NCBI GenBank assembly: GCA_036941025.1
Contig: JAYMNP010000001.1
Coordinates: 1,240,001-1,304,000 of the forward strand
Reading direction: 5' to 3'
DNA from: Lachnospiraceae bacterium JLR.KK002
Lineage (GTDB): Bacteria > Bacillota > Clostridia > Lachnospirales > Lachnospiraceae
DNA: 64,000 nucleotides
A program made the position numbers and the translations under genes. The notes under the pieces were generated by a model, which was given only the letters and a program-made list of their open reading frames with translations, did no database searches and was not told the DNA's origin. How positions within the stretch are numbered: position 1 is the stretch's first letter; every line of letters begins with the position of its first letter. This document shows, in pieces, positions 7,363 to 17,145 of this stretch.

Positions 7363-7695
7363 TTATTTCTTCTTTCCGCCAATCAGGCTTTTCAGCTTCA
7401 GGGCTTTGTCGATATTTCCGTCCACTTTCAGTTTCTTTAATGTCACTGCGAGAATCGGATCCAGTTTTCCCTGGGCAATTTTCATCAGGTTTTCCGCCGA
7501 ACAGGTAAACATGGCGTCTCTGTCGTGGTAGTCATAAGGCTCCACATACAGTTTGCCTTCTTTTACCTCCACATAAAATATACCCTCTGCCTCTCCGGTG
7601 ATGTTAAACTGATAAGCCAGATGCTCGGTAATATTGCTCACATCTGCATCCATAAATGTTTCTTTTACTTTTGAAAAAAATTCTTCATACGTCAT
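7363..7695 (-). CDS. SCP2 sterol-binding domain protein
   Basis: The 110-aa cytoplasmic protein fits the SCP2 lipid-carrier fold: YQFNITGEAEGIFYVEVKEGKL, then a Cys/Ser-rich strand (DAMFTCSAENLMKIAQGKL) and the typical C-terminal KLKVDGNIDKALKLKSL. Bacterial stand-alone SCP2 proteins presumably bind hydrophobic ligands, but the ligand is unknown. GAGGAGGGA precedes the ATG. It follows polC by 63 bp, and the region containing its ribosome binding site is a near-copy of the end of polC. Confidence 0.85.
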   Translation of the reverse strand: MTYEEFFSKVKETFMDADVSNITEHLAYQFNITGEAEGIFYVEVKEGKLYVEPYDYHDRDAMFTCSAENLMKIAQGKLDPILAVTLKKLKVDGNIDKALKLKSLIGGKKK

Positions 7696-7700
7696 AACTT

Positions 7701-7769
7701 TCCCTCCTCATGATAAATTTACATCATCAGGGCTCCTCCCGGCAGGCCGGGTCCCTCCTCATGATAAAT
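7701..7769 (-). repeat. short direct duplication of the polC tail and ribosome binding site
   Basis: An 18-bp identical block occurs at 7701-7718 and 7752-7769. On the minus strand the first copy contains the polC stop codon with GAGGAGGGA. The second supplies the ribosome binding site of the SCP2 gene. A CCCGGC/GCCGGG hairpin lies between the copies. Confidence 0.7.
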
Positions 7770-10700
7770 CATCAAACAGTGATAATTGATTGGATTCCGG
7801 CAGGTTTCCGAGAATTCCAAGGTCTCCCATCAGGTCAATCACCGTTTTGGATACTTTGGTGCGCTGGCGGAAATCGTCTTTGGACAGGAAAGGCCCGTCT
7901 TTTGCCGCTTCCACCACCGCCTCCGCCGCCTTATCGCCCAGGCCCTCGATACTGTCAAGGGCCGGCATCAGTTTCCCGTCTACAATCTGGAACATATGGG
8001 CCTGTGCGGAGAATAAATCCAAAGGCAGAAATTCAAAGCCTCTGGCGTACATTTCCTGTACGATTTTCATATCTTTTACGGTGTCCTGTTCCTTTTTGGT
8101 CAGAGATTCTTTCCTGCGGTCAAAATCTGCCATAAAATATTCCAGCTTTTCTTTTCCCTGGCACATCAGCTCATAACTGAACGAAGTGGCGCGGATACTG
8201 AAAAATGCCGCATAATAGGCCAGCGGATAAAAAATTTTACAGTAGGCAATCCGCCATGCCATCATAACATAGGCCGCCGCATGGGCTTTTGGGAACATGT
8301 ACTTGATTTTTTTGCAGGACCAGATATACCAGTCCGGCACATTGTGCTCTGTCATGGCCTGTTCCCATTCCGGTTTCAGGCCTTTGCCCTTGCGGACGCT
8401 TTCCATAATGGTAAAGCTCAGTTCACTTTCCATCCCCATACCAATCAGGTAGGTCATAATATCGTCACGGGTACAGATTGCCGTGGAAATGGTGGCTTTT
8501 TTCTCCTGAATTAAGGTCTGAGCGTTTCCAAGCCAAACATCTGTTCCGTGGGACAGACCGGAAATCCGCACCAGATCGGAAAAGGACTGGGGATTGGTGT
8601 CAATCAGCATCTGAATAACAAACTCCGTACCGAATTCCGGAATCCCAAGGGAGCCCAGTTTGCAGCCGCCAATATCCTCCGGTGTAATTCCAAGAGCCTG
8701 GGTGCTCTGGAACAGGGACATGACATTTTTGTCGTCCAGGGGAATCTGTCTGGCGTCAATGCCGGTCAGATCCTCCAGCATACGAATCATGGTAGGATCA
8801 TCGTGTCCCAGTATGTCCAGTTTCAGCAGGTTATGGTCGATGGAATGATAGTCAAAATGGGTGGTGACAATATCGGTGGACATATCGTTTGCCGGATGCT
8901 GGATGGGGGTAAAGGAATGGATTTCCTCTCCCAGAGGAAGTACGATAATCCCTCCCGGATGCTGTCCGGTGGTGCGGCGAATCCCCACGCAGCCCTGTAC
9001 AATCCGGTCGATTTCACAGTTCCGTTTCCGGACGCCCCGCTCTTCGTAATAATTCCGGATATACCCGAATGCTGTTTTGTCAGCCAGGGTTCCGATGGTT
9101 CCGGCCCGGTAAGTCTGTCCGTATCCGAAAATCACTTCGCAGTATGCATGGGCCTTACTCTGATACTCTCCGGAAAAATTCAAATCAATATCCGGCTCTT
9201 TATTGCCCTTAAATCCCAGAAATGTCTCAAAGGGGATATCAAACCCCTCTTTCATCAGGGGTTCTCCGCAGACCGGACAGCTTTTGTCGGGCATGTCGCA
9301 TCCGGCCCGTCCGGCGTCGGCGTATGTTCTGACTTCCTCCGATTCAAAATCACAGTAATGACATTTTTTGCAGTAATAATGGGGAGCCAGGGGATTTACC
9401 TCTGTTATTCCCGCCATGGTAGCCACAAAGGAGGATCCTACGGAACCGCGGGAGCCCACCAGATAACCGTCCTCATTGGATTTCCATACCAGTTTCTGGG
9501 CAATAATATACATTACTGCGTATCCGTTGGAGATAATGGAGTTTAATTCACGCTCCAGACGTTCCTGCACAATGGGCGGAAGTTCTTCCCCATAAATTTC
9601 ATGAGCTTTATTGTAACAGATATCCCGGAGCATCTGGTCGGAATTTTCAATAACAGGAGGACATTTATCCGGACGTACCGGAGAAATCTTTTCACACATG
9701 TCGGCAATCCGGTTTGGATTGGTAATGACCACTTCTTCGGCTTTTTCACTGCCCAGATAATCGAACTCCGCCAGCATTTCCTCTGTGGTACGCAGATACA
9801 GGGGCGCCTGATTGTCGGCATCCTTAAATCCTTTGCCTGCCATAATAATCCGGCGGTATACTTCGTCTTCCGGGTCCAGAAAATGTACGTCGCAGGTTGC
9901 CACCACGGGTTTGTGAAATTCTTCTCCCAGCGTTACAATTCTGCGGTTAATATCTTTTAATTCTTCTTCCGAAGCAACGGCCGGGTCTTCTCCCCGCAGC
10001 ATAAATTCATTATTTCCCAGCGGCTGGATTTCCAGATAATCATAAAAACGCACCAGTCTGGCGATTTCTTCTTCCGAATGCCCCCTCAGTATGGCCTGAT
10101 ACAATTCTCCGGCCTCACAGGCGGAACCTATCAGAAGTCCTTCCCGGTATTTGAGAAATTCACTTTTGGGAATTCTGGGCTGCCGGTGGAAATACGTCAG
10201 GTGGGCTGCCGATACCAGACGGTACAGATTAATCCTTCCGGTATCGTTGGTGGCCAGGATAATGGCATGGTGGCTGGGGAGCTTTCTGATATTTTCCACC
10301 GAAGTACTGCCCAGCGCGTTTACTTCTTCCAGTGTGGATATTCCCTGTTCTTTCAGCATCGCCGCAAATTTCACAAAAATTTCCGCAGTACAGGCTGCAT
10401 CGTCCACGGCCCGGTGGTGATTTTCCAGAGAAATTTTTAATGCCTTTGCCACGGTATCCAGTTTGAAGCGATTTAACTGGGGCAGCAATACCCGTGCCAG
10501 CGCCACCGTGTCAATGACCGTATATTCACAGGGAAGATTCTGGCGTTCACAGTTTTTACTGATAAAACTCATGTCGAATCCGGCGTTGTGGGCTACCATA
10601 ACGCCGCCCCGGCAGAATTCCAGAAATTCCGGTAATACTTCCTCTATGGCAGGGGCGGACAATACCATATCGTCTTTGATTCCGGTCAGTTCTTCGATTT

Positions 10701-12237
10701 TAAAGGGAATGGGTACCTGGGGATTTACGAAAGTGGAAAATCGCTCCGTAATTTTTCCGCCGGACACTTTTACAGCGCCGATTTCGATAATCCGGTTGTT
10801 TATGGGGGAAAATCCCGTGGTTTCCAAATCAAATACCACGTATGTATCTTCCAGGTTCTGGCCCTGCGGGTTTTCCACAATCTGCTTTAAATCATCCACC
10901 AGGTAGGCTTCCACCCCATAAAGTATTTTGAAATCATCTTCCGGGGAAACAGCATGGTTGGCGTCCGGAAAAGACTGTACGTCGCCATGGTCCGTGATGG
11001 CAATGGCTTTATGGCCCCATTTCATGGCCCGTCTGATAATGTCTTTTACCTCGGAAACGCCGTCCATATCGCTCATTTTTGTATGGCAGTGAAGTTCTAC
11101 CCGTTTCTGGGGGCTGGTATCCATACGGATGGAGGTGAAATCCGGTATTTTTTTCATTCCCACAACAGAGCCGATGGTAAGCTCTCCGTCAAATTTGTCG
11201 ATGGTGGTAACGCCTTTGATTTTCAGGAAAGCCCCTTTTTTTACCTCTGAGGTAATAGCAGGAACTGCCTCATTTCCGGCGAACATTTTTACCATAATGG
11301 TATCAGTAAAATCTGTAATGGAAAAGAGAATAATGGTTTTTTCGTTCCGGATTTCTCTGGTATCCAGACTCAGCACCTTCCCTCGGACAACCACCTCGCC
11401 CATTTCGCCTATAATCTGTTCGATGGCGATAATTTCATCCTCAAAGTCACGTCCGTATACCACATCAGGGTTGTCCGACTTCTTAAATCTCCCATAGGAA
11501 TTTCCTTTTCTTTCGGGCGGCATATTTCCGGAAAATCCTTCTTTTTTCTTTCCGGCAGATTGCTTTTCCGGTGCAGGCCCGCCGGGTTTCTGTTTTGGAT
11601 TCGGTATGTCTTCCGGTATATCCCCGTCCGGAGAGCGGGAGGCGGACGCAGATTCCGAAGCAGCATGGCGCAGAATATTTTTTACTTCATTTTGAATCTG
11701 TATATCGCTGTTTTTCAGGTGCCTGTTCTCTTTCGGTTCCCGGTAATCCACCTGAATATCCACGCTCAGCCCGCAGCGTTCACAGATGATTTTTTCCAGA
11801 ATCTCCACAATTTCTTCTGATTTCTGTCTTGCAATCACAGAATCCTCAAAAATAAGGCGCATCCTCTGTTCTTCCGGAAATTCTGTTTGTGCCATACGCA
11901 GTACATTGTATTCCAGCAGGCTGTAAGCGCGAAATTCTTCCAGGATACTTTCCCGGTAAACCTCCATCAGCGTTCGGGGACTGTACTGGCCGGAAAGACG
12001 GAATTTTTCAATGATTTTTATGGAAAGCTCATGGTTGGGAAAAAGCTGTTTTCGGATATCCGATTCCAGACGGTAAATATTGGATTTTCCAATCAGTCTG
12101 CTGCTGAGCAGATAAACCCGGAGCCGGTCTCTCTGACGATTGGAGGAAACTTTTGTAACCTCCACCTCTGTCATGAGTTTTTCCATTTCTGAGGGAACCT
12201 TTAAATCCGGAAATACATCAAAAAACAGCTTGCTCAT
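7759..12237 (-). CDS. polC: DNA polymerase III alpha subunit, PolC type
   Basis: The 1,492-aa replicative polymerase is the Gram-positive PolC form with built-in proofreading. Domain order is visible: N-terminal region and OB-like segment (about 240-350), PHP domain starting at VELHCHTKMSDMDG (about 380), then a DnaQ-type 3'-5' exonuclease inserted within the PHP domain (VVFDLETTGF at about 465, HNAGFDMSF, HRAVDDAAC), and the polymerase core with EPDIDLNFSG near 1015. The PHP and exonuclease motifs look complete. The start lies 3 bp after the ispG stop behind GGAGTG, so it is coupled to the isoprenoid and lipid gene string, an arrangement common in Clostridia. Confidence 0.98.
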   Translation of the reverse strand: MSKLFFDVFPDLKVPSEMEKLMTEVEVTKVSSNRQRDRLRVYLLSSRLIGKSNIYRLESDIRKQLFPNHELSIKIIEKFRLSGQYSPRTLMEVYRESILEEFRAYSLLEYNVLRMAQTEFPEEQRMRLIFEDSVIARQKSEEIVEILEKIICERCGLSVDIQVDYREPKENRHLKNSDIQIQNEVKNILRHAASESASASRSPDGDIPEDIPNPKQKPGGPAPEKQSAGKKKEGFSGNMPPERKGNSYGRFKKSDNPDVVYGRDFEDEIIAIEQIIGEMGEVVVRGKVLSLDTREIRNEKTIILFSITDFTDTIMVKMFAGNEAVPAITSEVKKGAFLKIKGVTTIDKFDGELTIGSVVGMKKIPDFTSIRMDTSPQKRVELHCHTKMSDMDGVSEVKDIIRRAMKWGHKAIAITDHGDVQSFPDANHAVSPEDDFKILYGVEAYLVDDLKQIVENPQGQNLEDTYVVFDLETTGFSPINNRIIEIGAVKVSGGKITERFSTFVNPQVPIPFKIEELTGIKDDMVLSAPAIEEVLPEFLEFCRGGVMVAHNAGFDMSFISKNCERQNLPCEYTVIDTVALARVLLPQLNRFKLDTVAKALKISLENHHRAVDDAACTAEIFVKFAAMLKEQGISTLEEVNALGSTSVENIRKLPSHHAIILATNDTGRINLYRLVSAAHLTYFHRQPRIPKSEFLKYREGLLIGSACEAGELYQAILRGHSEEEIARLVRFYDYLEIQPLGNNEFMLRGEDPAVASEEELKDINRRIVTLGEEFHKPVVATCDVHFLDPEDEVYRRIIMAGKGFKDADNQAPLYLRTTEEMLAEFDYLGSEKAEEVVITNPNRIADMCEKISPVRPDKCPPVIENSDQMLRDICYNKAHEIYGEELPPIVQERLERELNSIISNGYAVMYIIAQKLVWKSNEDGYLVGSRGSVGSSFVATMAGITEVNPLAPHYYCKKCHYCDFESEEVRTYADAGRAGCDMPDKSCPVCGEPLMKEGFDIPFETFLGFKGNKEPDIDLNFSGEYQSKAHAYCEVIFGYGQTYRAGTIGTLADKTAFGYIRNYYEERGVRKRNCEIDRIVQGCVGIRRTTGQHPGGIIVLPLGEEIHSFTPIQHPANDMSTDIVTTHFDYHSIDHNLLKLDILGHDDPTMIRMLEDLTGIDARQIPLDDKNVMSLFQSTQALGITPEDIGGCKLGSLGIPEFGTEFVIQMLIDTNPQSFSDLVRISGLSHGTDVWLGNAQTLIQEKKATISTAICTRDDIMTYLIGMGMESELSFTIMESVRKGKGLKPEWEQAMTEHNVPDWYIWSCKKIKYMFPKAHAAAYVMMAWRIAYCKIFYPLAYYAAFFSIRATSFSYELMCQGKEKLEYFMADFDRRKESLTKKEQDTVKDMKIVQEMYARGFEFLPLDLFSAQAHMFQIVDGKLMPALDSIEGLGDKAAEAVVEAAKDGPFLSKDDFRQRTKVSKTVIDLMGDLGILGNLPESNQLSLFDDLS

Positions 12238-12239
12238 GT

Positions 12240-13307
12240 TTATTCACTCCAATGCAGTAATTCATCCCGGAGAGCCAAAAGCAGCTCCTCTTCTTTTACT
12301 TTTTTAATGACTTCTCCATGTTTGATAATAAGACCTTCTCCAATCCCTCCGGCAATTCCGATATCTGCCTCTCTGGCCTCGCCAGGTCCGTTTACCACGC
12401 AGCCCATGACTGCCACTTTCAAATTCAGAGGGATATCGCTGACCATATCTTCCACCTGATTTGCCAGTGATATCAAATCAATCTGCGTCCGTCCGCAGGT
12501 AGGGCAGGAAACCACTTCAATGCCGCCTTTTTGCAGTCCCAGGGTACGCAGAATAATTTTGGCAGATTTGATTTCCTCCAGCGGGTCTCCGGTAAGAGAT
12601 ACCCGAATGGTGTCGCCGATTCCCTGGCTTAAGATCAGACCCAGACCCAGTGCAGATTTGATATTTCCGCTGGTTATGGTGCCGGATTCGGTAATTCCCA
12701 CATGAAGGGGATAATCGGTTTCTTCTGCAATCAGTTCATGGGCCCGGACGCACATCAGTACGTCGGAAGACTTGATACTGATGACCAGATTGTCGTATCC
12801 CAGGTCTTCTACCAGATGTACTTTGTCCAGTGCGCTTTCCACAAGGCCTTCTGCTGTCACGCCATGGTATTTTTCCACCAGCTCTTTTTCCAGAGAACCG
12901 CTGTTGACTCCGATACGGATGGGGATGTTTCGCTCTTTTGCCCTGTCAATCACAGCCTGAATCCGTTCCCTGGAGCCGATATTTCCCGGATTGATACGGA
13001 TTTTATCGGCTCCGTGCTCCATGGCGGCAATGGCCAGCCGGTAATCAAAATGTATGTCAGCCACCAGAGGGATGGTGATTCCCTTTTTGATTTCAACAAG
13101 AGCTTCTGCAGCCTCCATGGTGGGCACCGCACATCGGATAATATCGCATCCGGCCGCTGTAAGATGCTGAATCTGTGCAATGGTTCCTTTGACATCTTCT
13201 GTTCTGGTATTTGTCATGGACTGAATCAGAATGGGATTTTCCCCTCCGATTATCCGATTGCCAATGGTAATTTCTCTTGTGTGTTTCCGCATAATTGTCT
13301 CTTTCAT
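12240..13307 (-). CDS. ispG: 4-hydroxy-3-methylbut-2-enyl diphosphate synthase IspG
   Basis: The 355-aa iron-sulfur enzyme of the MEP pathway reduces MEcPP to HMBPP. ILIQSMTNTRTEDV near the N-terminus and the C-terminal cluster ligands in SCPTCGR and GCVVNGPGEA are visible, so the [4Fe-4S] site is complete. The ATG at 13307 follows GAGGAG by 8 nt and is preferred over an upstream ATG at 13349. It lies between rseP and polC, with dxr two genes upstream, so two MEP steps share this operon. Confidence 0.97.
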   Translation of the reverse strand: MKETIMRKHTREITIGNRIIGGENPILIQSMTNTRTEDVKGTIAQIQHLTAAGCDIIRCAVPTMEAAEALVEIKKGITIPLVADIHFDYRLAIAAMEHGADKIRINPGNIGSRERIQAVIDRAKERNIPIRIGVNSGSLEKELVEKYHGVTAEGLVESALDKVHLVEDLGYDNLVISIKSSDVLMCVRAHELIAEETDYPLHVGITESGTITSGNIKSALGLGLILSQGIGDTIRVSLTGDPLEEIKSAKIILRTLGLQKGGIEVVSCPTCGRTQIDLISLANQVEDMVSDIPLNLKVAVMGCVVNGPGEAREADIGIAGGIGEGLIIKHGEVIKKVKEEELLLALRDELLHWSE

Positions 13308-13360
13308 AACCAGTTCTCCTCTGACGTCCGGCAAGTACAGGGAATACAAAAATTCCCGTA

Positions 13361-14398
13361 CTATAAAATATTTTTAATGTCGTTGAACATGACGAATATC
13401 ATCAGTGCCATCAGTGCCATCAGTCCTACAAAGTGTACCATACCTTCTTTTTCCGGAGATATTTTCTTCCGGCGGATGGCTTCGATCAGCAGAAATACCA
13501 GTCGTCCTCCGTCCAGGGCCGGTATGGGCAGAAGGTTCATGATTCCCAGGTTCGCGGACAGGAAAATAGAGAAATTCACCATGCTTAAAATGGCCTGCCC
13601 GGTTCCGCCGCTGGTCTGGTTATTATCATAAGTATCTCCCATTATTTTTACAAGGCCTACCGGGCCGGATAAATCTTTCATGCCCACCTTTCCGGTAAAC
13701 AGCATACGAAGGCTTTCCAGTGTATTCCAGATCCAGTACCGCACCTCATAAAAACTGTTCTGAATTACCTGGAATACCGTTCCCTTTTCCCGGTCCAGGG
13801 GACGGCCGCTGAGACCAATCAGCTCCCTGCCTGATTCCTCATCCAGTTTGGGGGACAAAGTTACTTCATGGCGTTCCCCGTCCCGCTCATAGACCAAATC
13901 CACGGTTTCTCCCGGATGGAAGCCGGAATAGAGACTGACTTCCCGGTAAAAATGGGTGCGGTGGCCGTTCATGGAGATAATTTCGTCTCCGGCCTGAAGC
14001 CCTGCTTCTTCTGCGGGAAATCCTTCCATGACTCCGGACAGTACCGGCCGGTCATATCCTATGATTCCTACCACAATTAACGCGAAAATCCATGCCATGA
14101 TAAAGTTAAAAACGGGTCCTGCGGCCACCACGCTGATTCGGGCCCAGACGGATTTGCTGTTGAAAGATTTCTCATCCTGGCTCTCTCCGTCTTCTCCCTC
14201 CATCATGCAGGCGCCGCCAAAAGGCAGCAGCTTCAGAGAGTATTTTGTCTCTCCTCTGGTGAATCCCACCAGTGTGGGCCCCATGCCCAGACAGAATTCA
14301 TTGACTTTGATACCGTTCCATTTGGCCAGCAGGAAGTGGCCCAGTTCATGGAATAAAATAATAATACTGAAAATAATAATTGCGATTATAATATTCAT
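13361..14398 (-). CDS. rseP: site-2 intramembrane metalloprotease RseP
   Basis: The 345-aa polytopic membrane protease cleaves transmembrane segments, usually of anti-sigma factors or signal-peptide remnants. HELGH at residues 17-21 in the first membrane helix binds zinc, and NLLPIPALDGGRLVF near the C-terminus provides the third ligand Asp. A PDZ domain lies between about 120 and 190 (GFPAEEAGLQAGDEIISMNG). It starts 1 bp after the dxr stop, consistent with translational coupling in the usual cdsA-dxr-rseP order. No anti-sigma substrate is encoded in the window. Confidence 0.96.
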   Translation of the reverse strand: MNIIIAIIIFSIIILFHELGHFLLAKWNGIKVNEFCLGMGPTLVGFTRGETKYSLKLLPFGGACMMEGEDGESQDEKSFNSKSVWARISVVAAGPVFNFIMAWIFALIVVGIIGYDRPVLSGVMEGFPAEEAGLQAGDEIISMNGHRTHFYREVSLYSGFHPGETVDLVYERDGERHEVTLSPKLDEESGRELIGLSGRPLDREKGTVFQVIQNSFYEVRYWIWNTLESLRMLFTGKVGMKDLSGPVGLVKIMGDTYDNNQTSGGTGQAILSMVNFSIFLSANLGIMNLLPIPALDGGRLVFLLIEAIRRKKISPEKEGMVHFVGLMALMALMIFVMFNDIKNIL

Positions 14399-14399
14399 A

Positions 14400-15548
14400 T
14401 TACCACCTGCTCTCTATCAGCGCATACGCTTCTGCTTCCGTTGCAAGAATTTCTTCCACAGAGGGATTTTCCGCAAAATTACATTGTTCCATACAGGTAC
14501 TTATGAGTTCCGGAATTTCCGGAAAAGAAATTTTTCGCTCCAGAAACAGAGCCACGGCCTTTTCATTTGCCGCATTATAGGCGGTGGGCAGATTGCCGCC
14601 CCGCTCCATGGCTTGGTAAGCCAGTTTCAGGCCGGGAAAGGTCTCCATATCCGGTTTTTCAAAAGTGAGTCCGGAAAGCTGGTAAAAATCAAGATGTTTT
14701 CCCGATAAATTCCTTCGTTCCGGGTAATATAATGCATACTGAATGGGCAGACGCATATCCGGGGTGCCAAGCTGCGCCAGTACCGCACCGTCCTTATATT
14801 CCACCATGGAATGAATAATACTCTGGGGGTGCACCACCACCTGAATCTGTTCCGGCTTCACGTCGAACAGCCATTTTGCCTCCATAACCTCCAGCCCTTT
14901 GTTTACCATGGTGGCAGAGTCAATGGTAATCTTTTTTCCCATGGACCAGTTGGGATGCTTTAATGCATCTTCCACCTGCACCTTCTCCAAATCCTTTTGC
15001 TTTTTGCCCCGAAAGGGTCCGCCGGAAGCGGTAAGAAGTATTTTCTGAATCTCATTTCCATGTTCCCGTTCTCCGTGCATGGACTGGAAAATGGCACTGT
15101 GCTCACTGTCTACCGGAAGAATGGAAACATGGTTTTCTCTGGCCAGCGGCATGATAATGTGACCGGCTGTTACCAGTGTTTCTTTGTTGGCCAGAGCAAT
15201 GGTTTTTCCGGCTTCAATAGCCGCAATGGTTGGCCGGATTCCCAGCATTCCAACAATGGCTGTGACCAGAATTTCCGTTCCGGGCATTGCAGCTATTTCC
15301 AGAAGCCCTTCCATACCGGATACAATCCTGACCGGAAGATCTTTTACCAGTTCCCTTAAGGATTGGGCGTCTTCTTCCTCCCAGAGCGCGGCTACTTCCG
15401 GAGAAAACTTCCGAATCTGCATTTCCAGACGCCGGATATTTTTCCCGGCGGCCAGAGCTGTTACCTGAATATCTTTCTGCTCCCGGACAATTTCAAGGGT
15501 CTGCGTCCCTATGGAACCGGTGGATCCTAATATTGCAATTTTTTTCAT
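14400..15548 (-). CDS. dxr: 1-deoxy-D-xylulose 5-phosphate reductoisomerase
   Basis: The 382-aa enzyme makes MEP from DXP with NADPH, the committed MEP step. The N-terminal NADPH fold shows ILGSTGSIGTQTLEI. The metal and substrate site is visible in PVDSEHSAIFQ, ASGGPFR and NWSMGKKITIDSATM, with NKGLEVMEA next. Length matches the family. It is bracketed by cdsA and rseP in the conserved order. Confidence 0.97.
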   Translation of the reverse strand: MKKIAILGSTGSIGTQTLEIVREQKDIQVTALAAGKNIRRLEMQIRKFSPEVAALWEEEDAQSLRELVKDLPVRIVSGMEGLLEIAAMPGTEILVTAIVGMLGIRPTIAAIEAGKTIALANKETLVTAGHIIMPLARENHVSILPVDSEHSAIFQSMHGEREHGNEIQKILLTASGGPFRGKKQKDLEKVQVEDALKHPNWSMGKKITIDSATMVNKGLEVMEAKWLFDVKPEQIQVVVHPQSIIHSMVEYKDGAVLAQLGTPDMRLPIQYALYYPERRNLSGKHLDFYQLSGLTFEKPDMETFPGLKLAYQAMERGGNLPTAYNAANEKAVALFLERKISFPEIPELISTCMEQCNFAENPSVEEILATEAEAYALIESRW

Positions 15549-15568
15549 AACCTACCTCTTTCGCCTGG

Positions 15569-16375
15569 CTATCCTGATATCAGAAACCGTGCCATATAAT
15601 AAATGACTGGTGCGGTAAAAATTACGCTGTCAAAACGGTCCAGAATACCTCCGTGACCAGGAATCAGTGTTCCATAATCTTTAATCTCATAATTACGCTT
15701 AATGGCGGACGCCGCCAGGTCTCCAATCATGGAAATAACGCCGCCCGCTGCGGTAATTCCGGCCAGAATAAAAATATGTCCGGTAGAAAGGTTCATCTGC
15801 TTCTGAAATACCGTACCATATAAGAGCGTAAGGAGGATGGTACCCACTATACCGCCCACTGCACCCTCCACGGATTTTTTGGGACTCAGTTTCGGAGCCA
15901 TCTTATGTTTTCCAGTCAGCACCCCCACACAGTAGGCGCAGGTATCGCATCCCCAGGAACAGAGAAAAATCAGCCAGACAATATAAGCGCCTGCCGGAAG
16001 CACTCTTGTCTGATAAATGCAGGATAACATGACTCCCACATAAAATACGCCGACAAATCCGGCAAATACCTGATTTGCCTGGTATTTTGGAAAGGAGAAT
16101 ACATAAACGGCCATCAGCAGAATCAGCAGACCCAGGACAAATACGCCGAATTCCGGAAAAAAGGGGAAACCCAAATCCAGATAACAGAGAAGCACAGCTC
16201 CGTATCCCACCAGTCCCGGCAGAGATTTTTCCATATGGAATACCCGGTAAAGTTCGTATAATCCAATCACGGAAATAACTGCCAGGCACGAAAGCAATAC
16301 AAATCCTCCTGTCGTAATAAGAACAAGTGCGGCAATTACCAGGATAATACCACTCAACAACCGTGTTTTAAACAC
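15569..16375 (-). CDS. cdsA: phosphatidate cytidylyltransferase
   Basis: The 268-aa integral membrane enzyme forms CDP-diacylglycerol from phosphatidate and CTP. The C-terminal signature is visible: SPKKSVEGAVGG, then IGDLAASAIKRNYEIKDYG and PGHGGILDRFDS with the metal-binding aspartates. Six to eight hydrophobic segments fill the rest. A GTG start at 16375 is chosen because AGGAGG lies 8 nt upstream; this start overlaps the end of uppS by 8 bp, indicating coupling. A longer frame back to 16426 lacks a start signal. Confidence 0.94.
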   Translation of the reverse strand: MFKTRLLSGIILVIAALVLITTGGFVLLSCLAVISVIGLYELYRVFHMEKSLPGLVGYGAVLLCYLDLGFPFFPEFGVFVLGLLILLMAVYVFSFPKYQANQVFAGFVGVFYVGVMLSCIYQTRVLPAGAYIVWLIFLCSWGCDTCAYCVGVLTGKHKMAPKLSPKKSVEGAVGGIVGTILLTLLYGTVFQKQMNLSTGHIFILAGITAAGGVISMIGDLAASAIKRNYEIKDYGTLIPGHGGILDRFDSVIFTAPVIYYMARFLISG

Positions 16376-17120
16376 TTTCTGCTCCTCCTTTATCTGCTTT
16401 TGCCTCTTCTGCTTCCGTTTCTGCAACTCCGCCGAAACGTCTGTCTCTTTTATTATAGTCCTGAACAGCTTTTTCTAATTCCTTTTTTGTAAAATCAGGC
16501 CAGGCAACATCCGTAAAATAGAGTTCACTGTATGCGAGCTGCCAGAGAAGATAATTGGACAGACGCAATTCCCCGCTGGTGCGAATCAGCAAATCCGGAG
16601 CGGGAATATCCCTGGTGTCCAGATAGTTCTCGAACATTTTTTCATCCAGTTCCTCCAGTTCAAATTTCCCTTCCCGATAGTCTGACAGCATCTGCTTCAT
16701 ACCCCGCAGCATTTCGTCCCGGCTGCCGTAATTGATGGCAATCTGAAAATTCAGACCATCCTGGTTTTTGGAGAATTCTTCCAGCCTGCGGATACTCTCC
16801 TGTAAATCCGGCTCCAGCCTGGAAATATCTCCAATAACTCTTACCCGCATATGATTTTTTTCTGCGGTTTTCATGCAGTTTTTCATGTAATTGCGCAGCA
16901 GCTTCATCAGAGCGCTGACTTCATCCCTGGGACGACTCCAGTTTTCCGTGGAAAAAGCATAAACAGTCAGATATTTTATTCCCATATTCCAGGCTTCCCG
17001 GCAGATGGTTTCCACATTTTTGGCCCCCTGGGTATGTCCGTAATTTCTCGGCATACCATGCTGCCTGGCCCATCTTCCGTTTCCATCCAGAATAATTGCT
17101 ACATGTTGTGGAACTTCCAT
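16368..17120 (-). CDS. uppS: isoprenyl transferase (undecaprenyl diphosphate synthase)
   Basis: The 250-aa cytoplasmic cis-prenyltransferase makes the C55 lipid carrier for peptidoglycan. VAIILDGNGRWAR at residues 6-18 supplies the catalytic Asp. AFSTENWSRP, INYGSRDEML and LLIRTSGELRLSNYLLWQ complete the family signature. The ATG at 17120 follows AAGGAGG. A longer frame reaches 17243 but would run through a hairpin cluster and has no start signal. It lies next to cdsA and the MEP genes whose products feed it. Confidence 0.96.
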   Translation of the reverse strand: MEVPQHVAIILDGNGRWARQHGMPRNYGHTQGAKNVETICREAWNMGIKYLTVYAFSTENWSRPRDEVSALMKLLRNYMKNCMKTAEKNHMRVRVIGDISRLEPDLQESIRRLEEFSKNQDGLNFQIAINYGSRDEMLRGMKQMLSDYREGKFELEELDEKMFENYLDTRDIPAPDLLIRTSGELRLSNYLLWQLAYSELYFTDVAWPDFTKKELEKAVQDYNKRDRRFGGVAETEAEEAKADKGGAESV

Positions 17121-17145
17121 AGCTACCTCCTTGAGTTGTGGCAAC

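Noticed and set aside
7197-7382. 61-codon minus-strand frame overlapping the 53-aa membrane protein
   Set aside because: The sequence is polar and irregular, while the overlapping frame gives a clear membrane segment and a better start.
8548-9546. 332-codon plus-strand frame opposite polC
   Set aside because: It mirrors the conserved polymerase core. Its composition follows from codon bias of the real gene and it has no start signal.
12702-13631. 309-codon plus-strand frame opposite ispG and rseP
   Set aside because: It spans two real genes on the other strand and shows no recognisable protein features.
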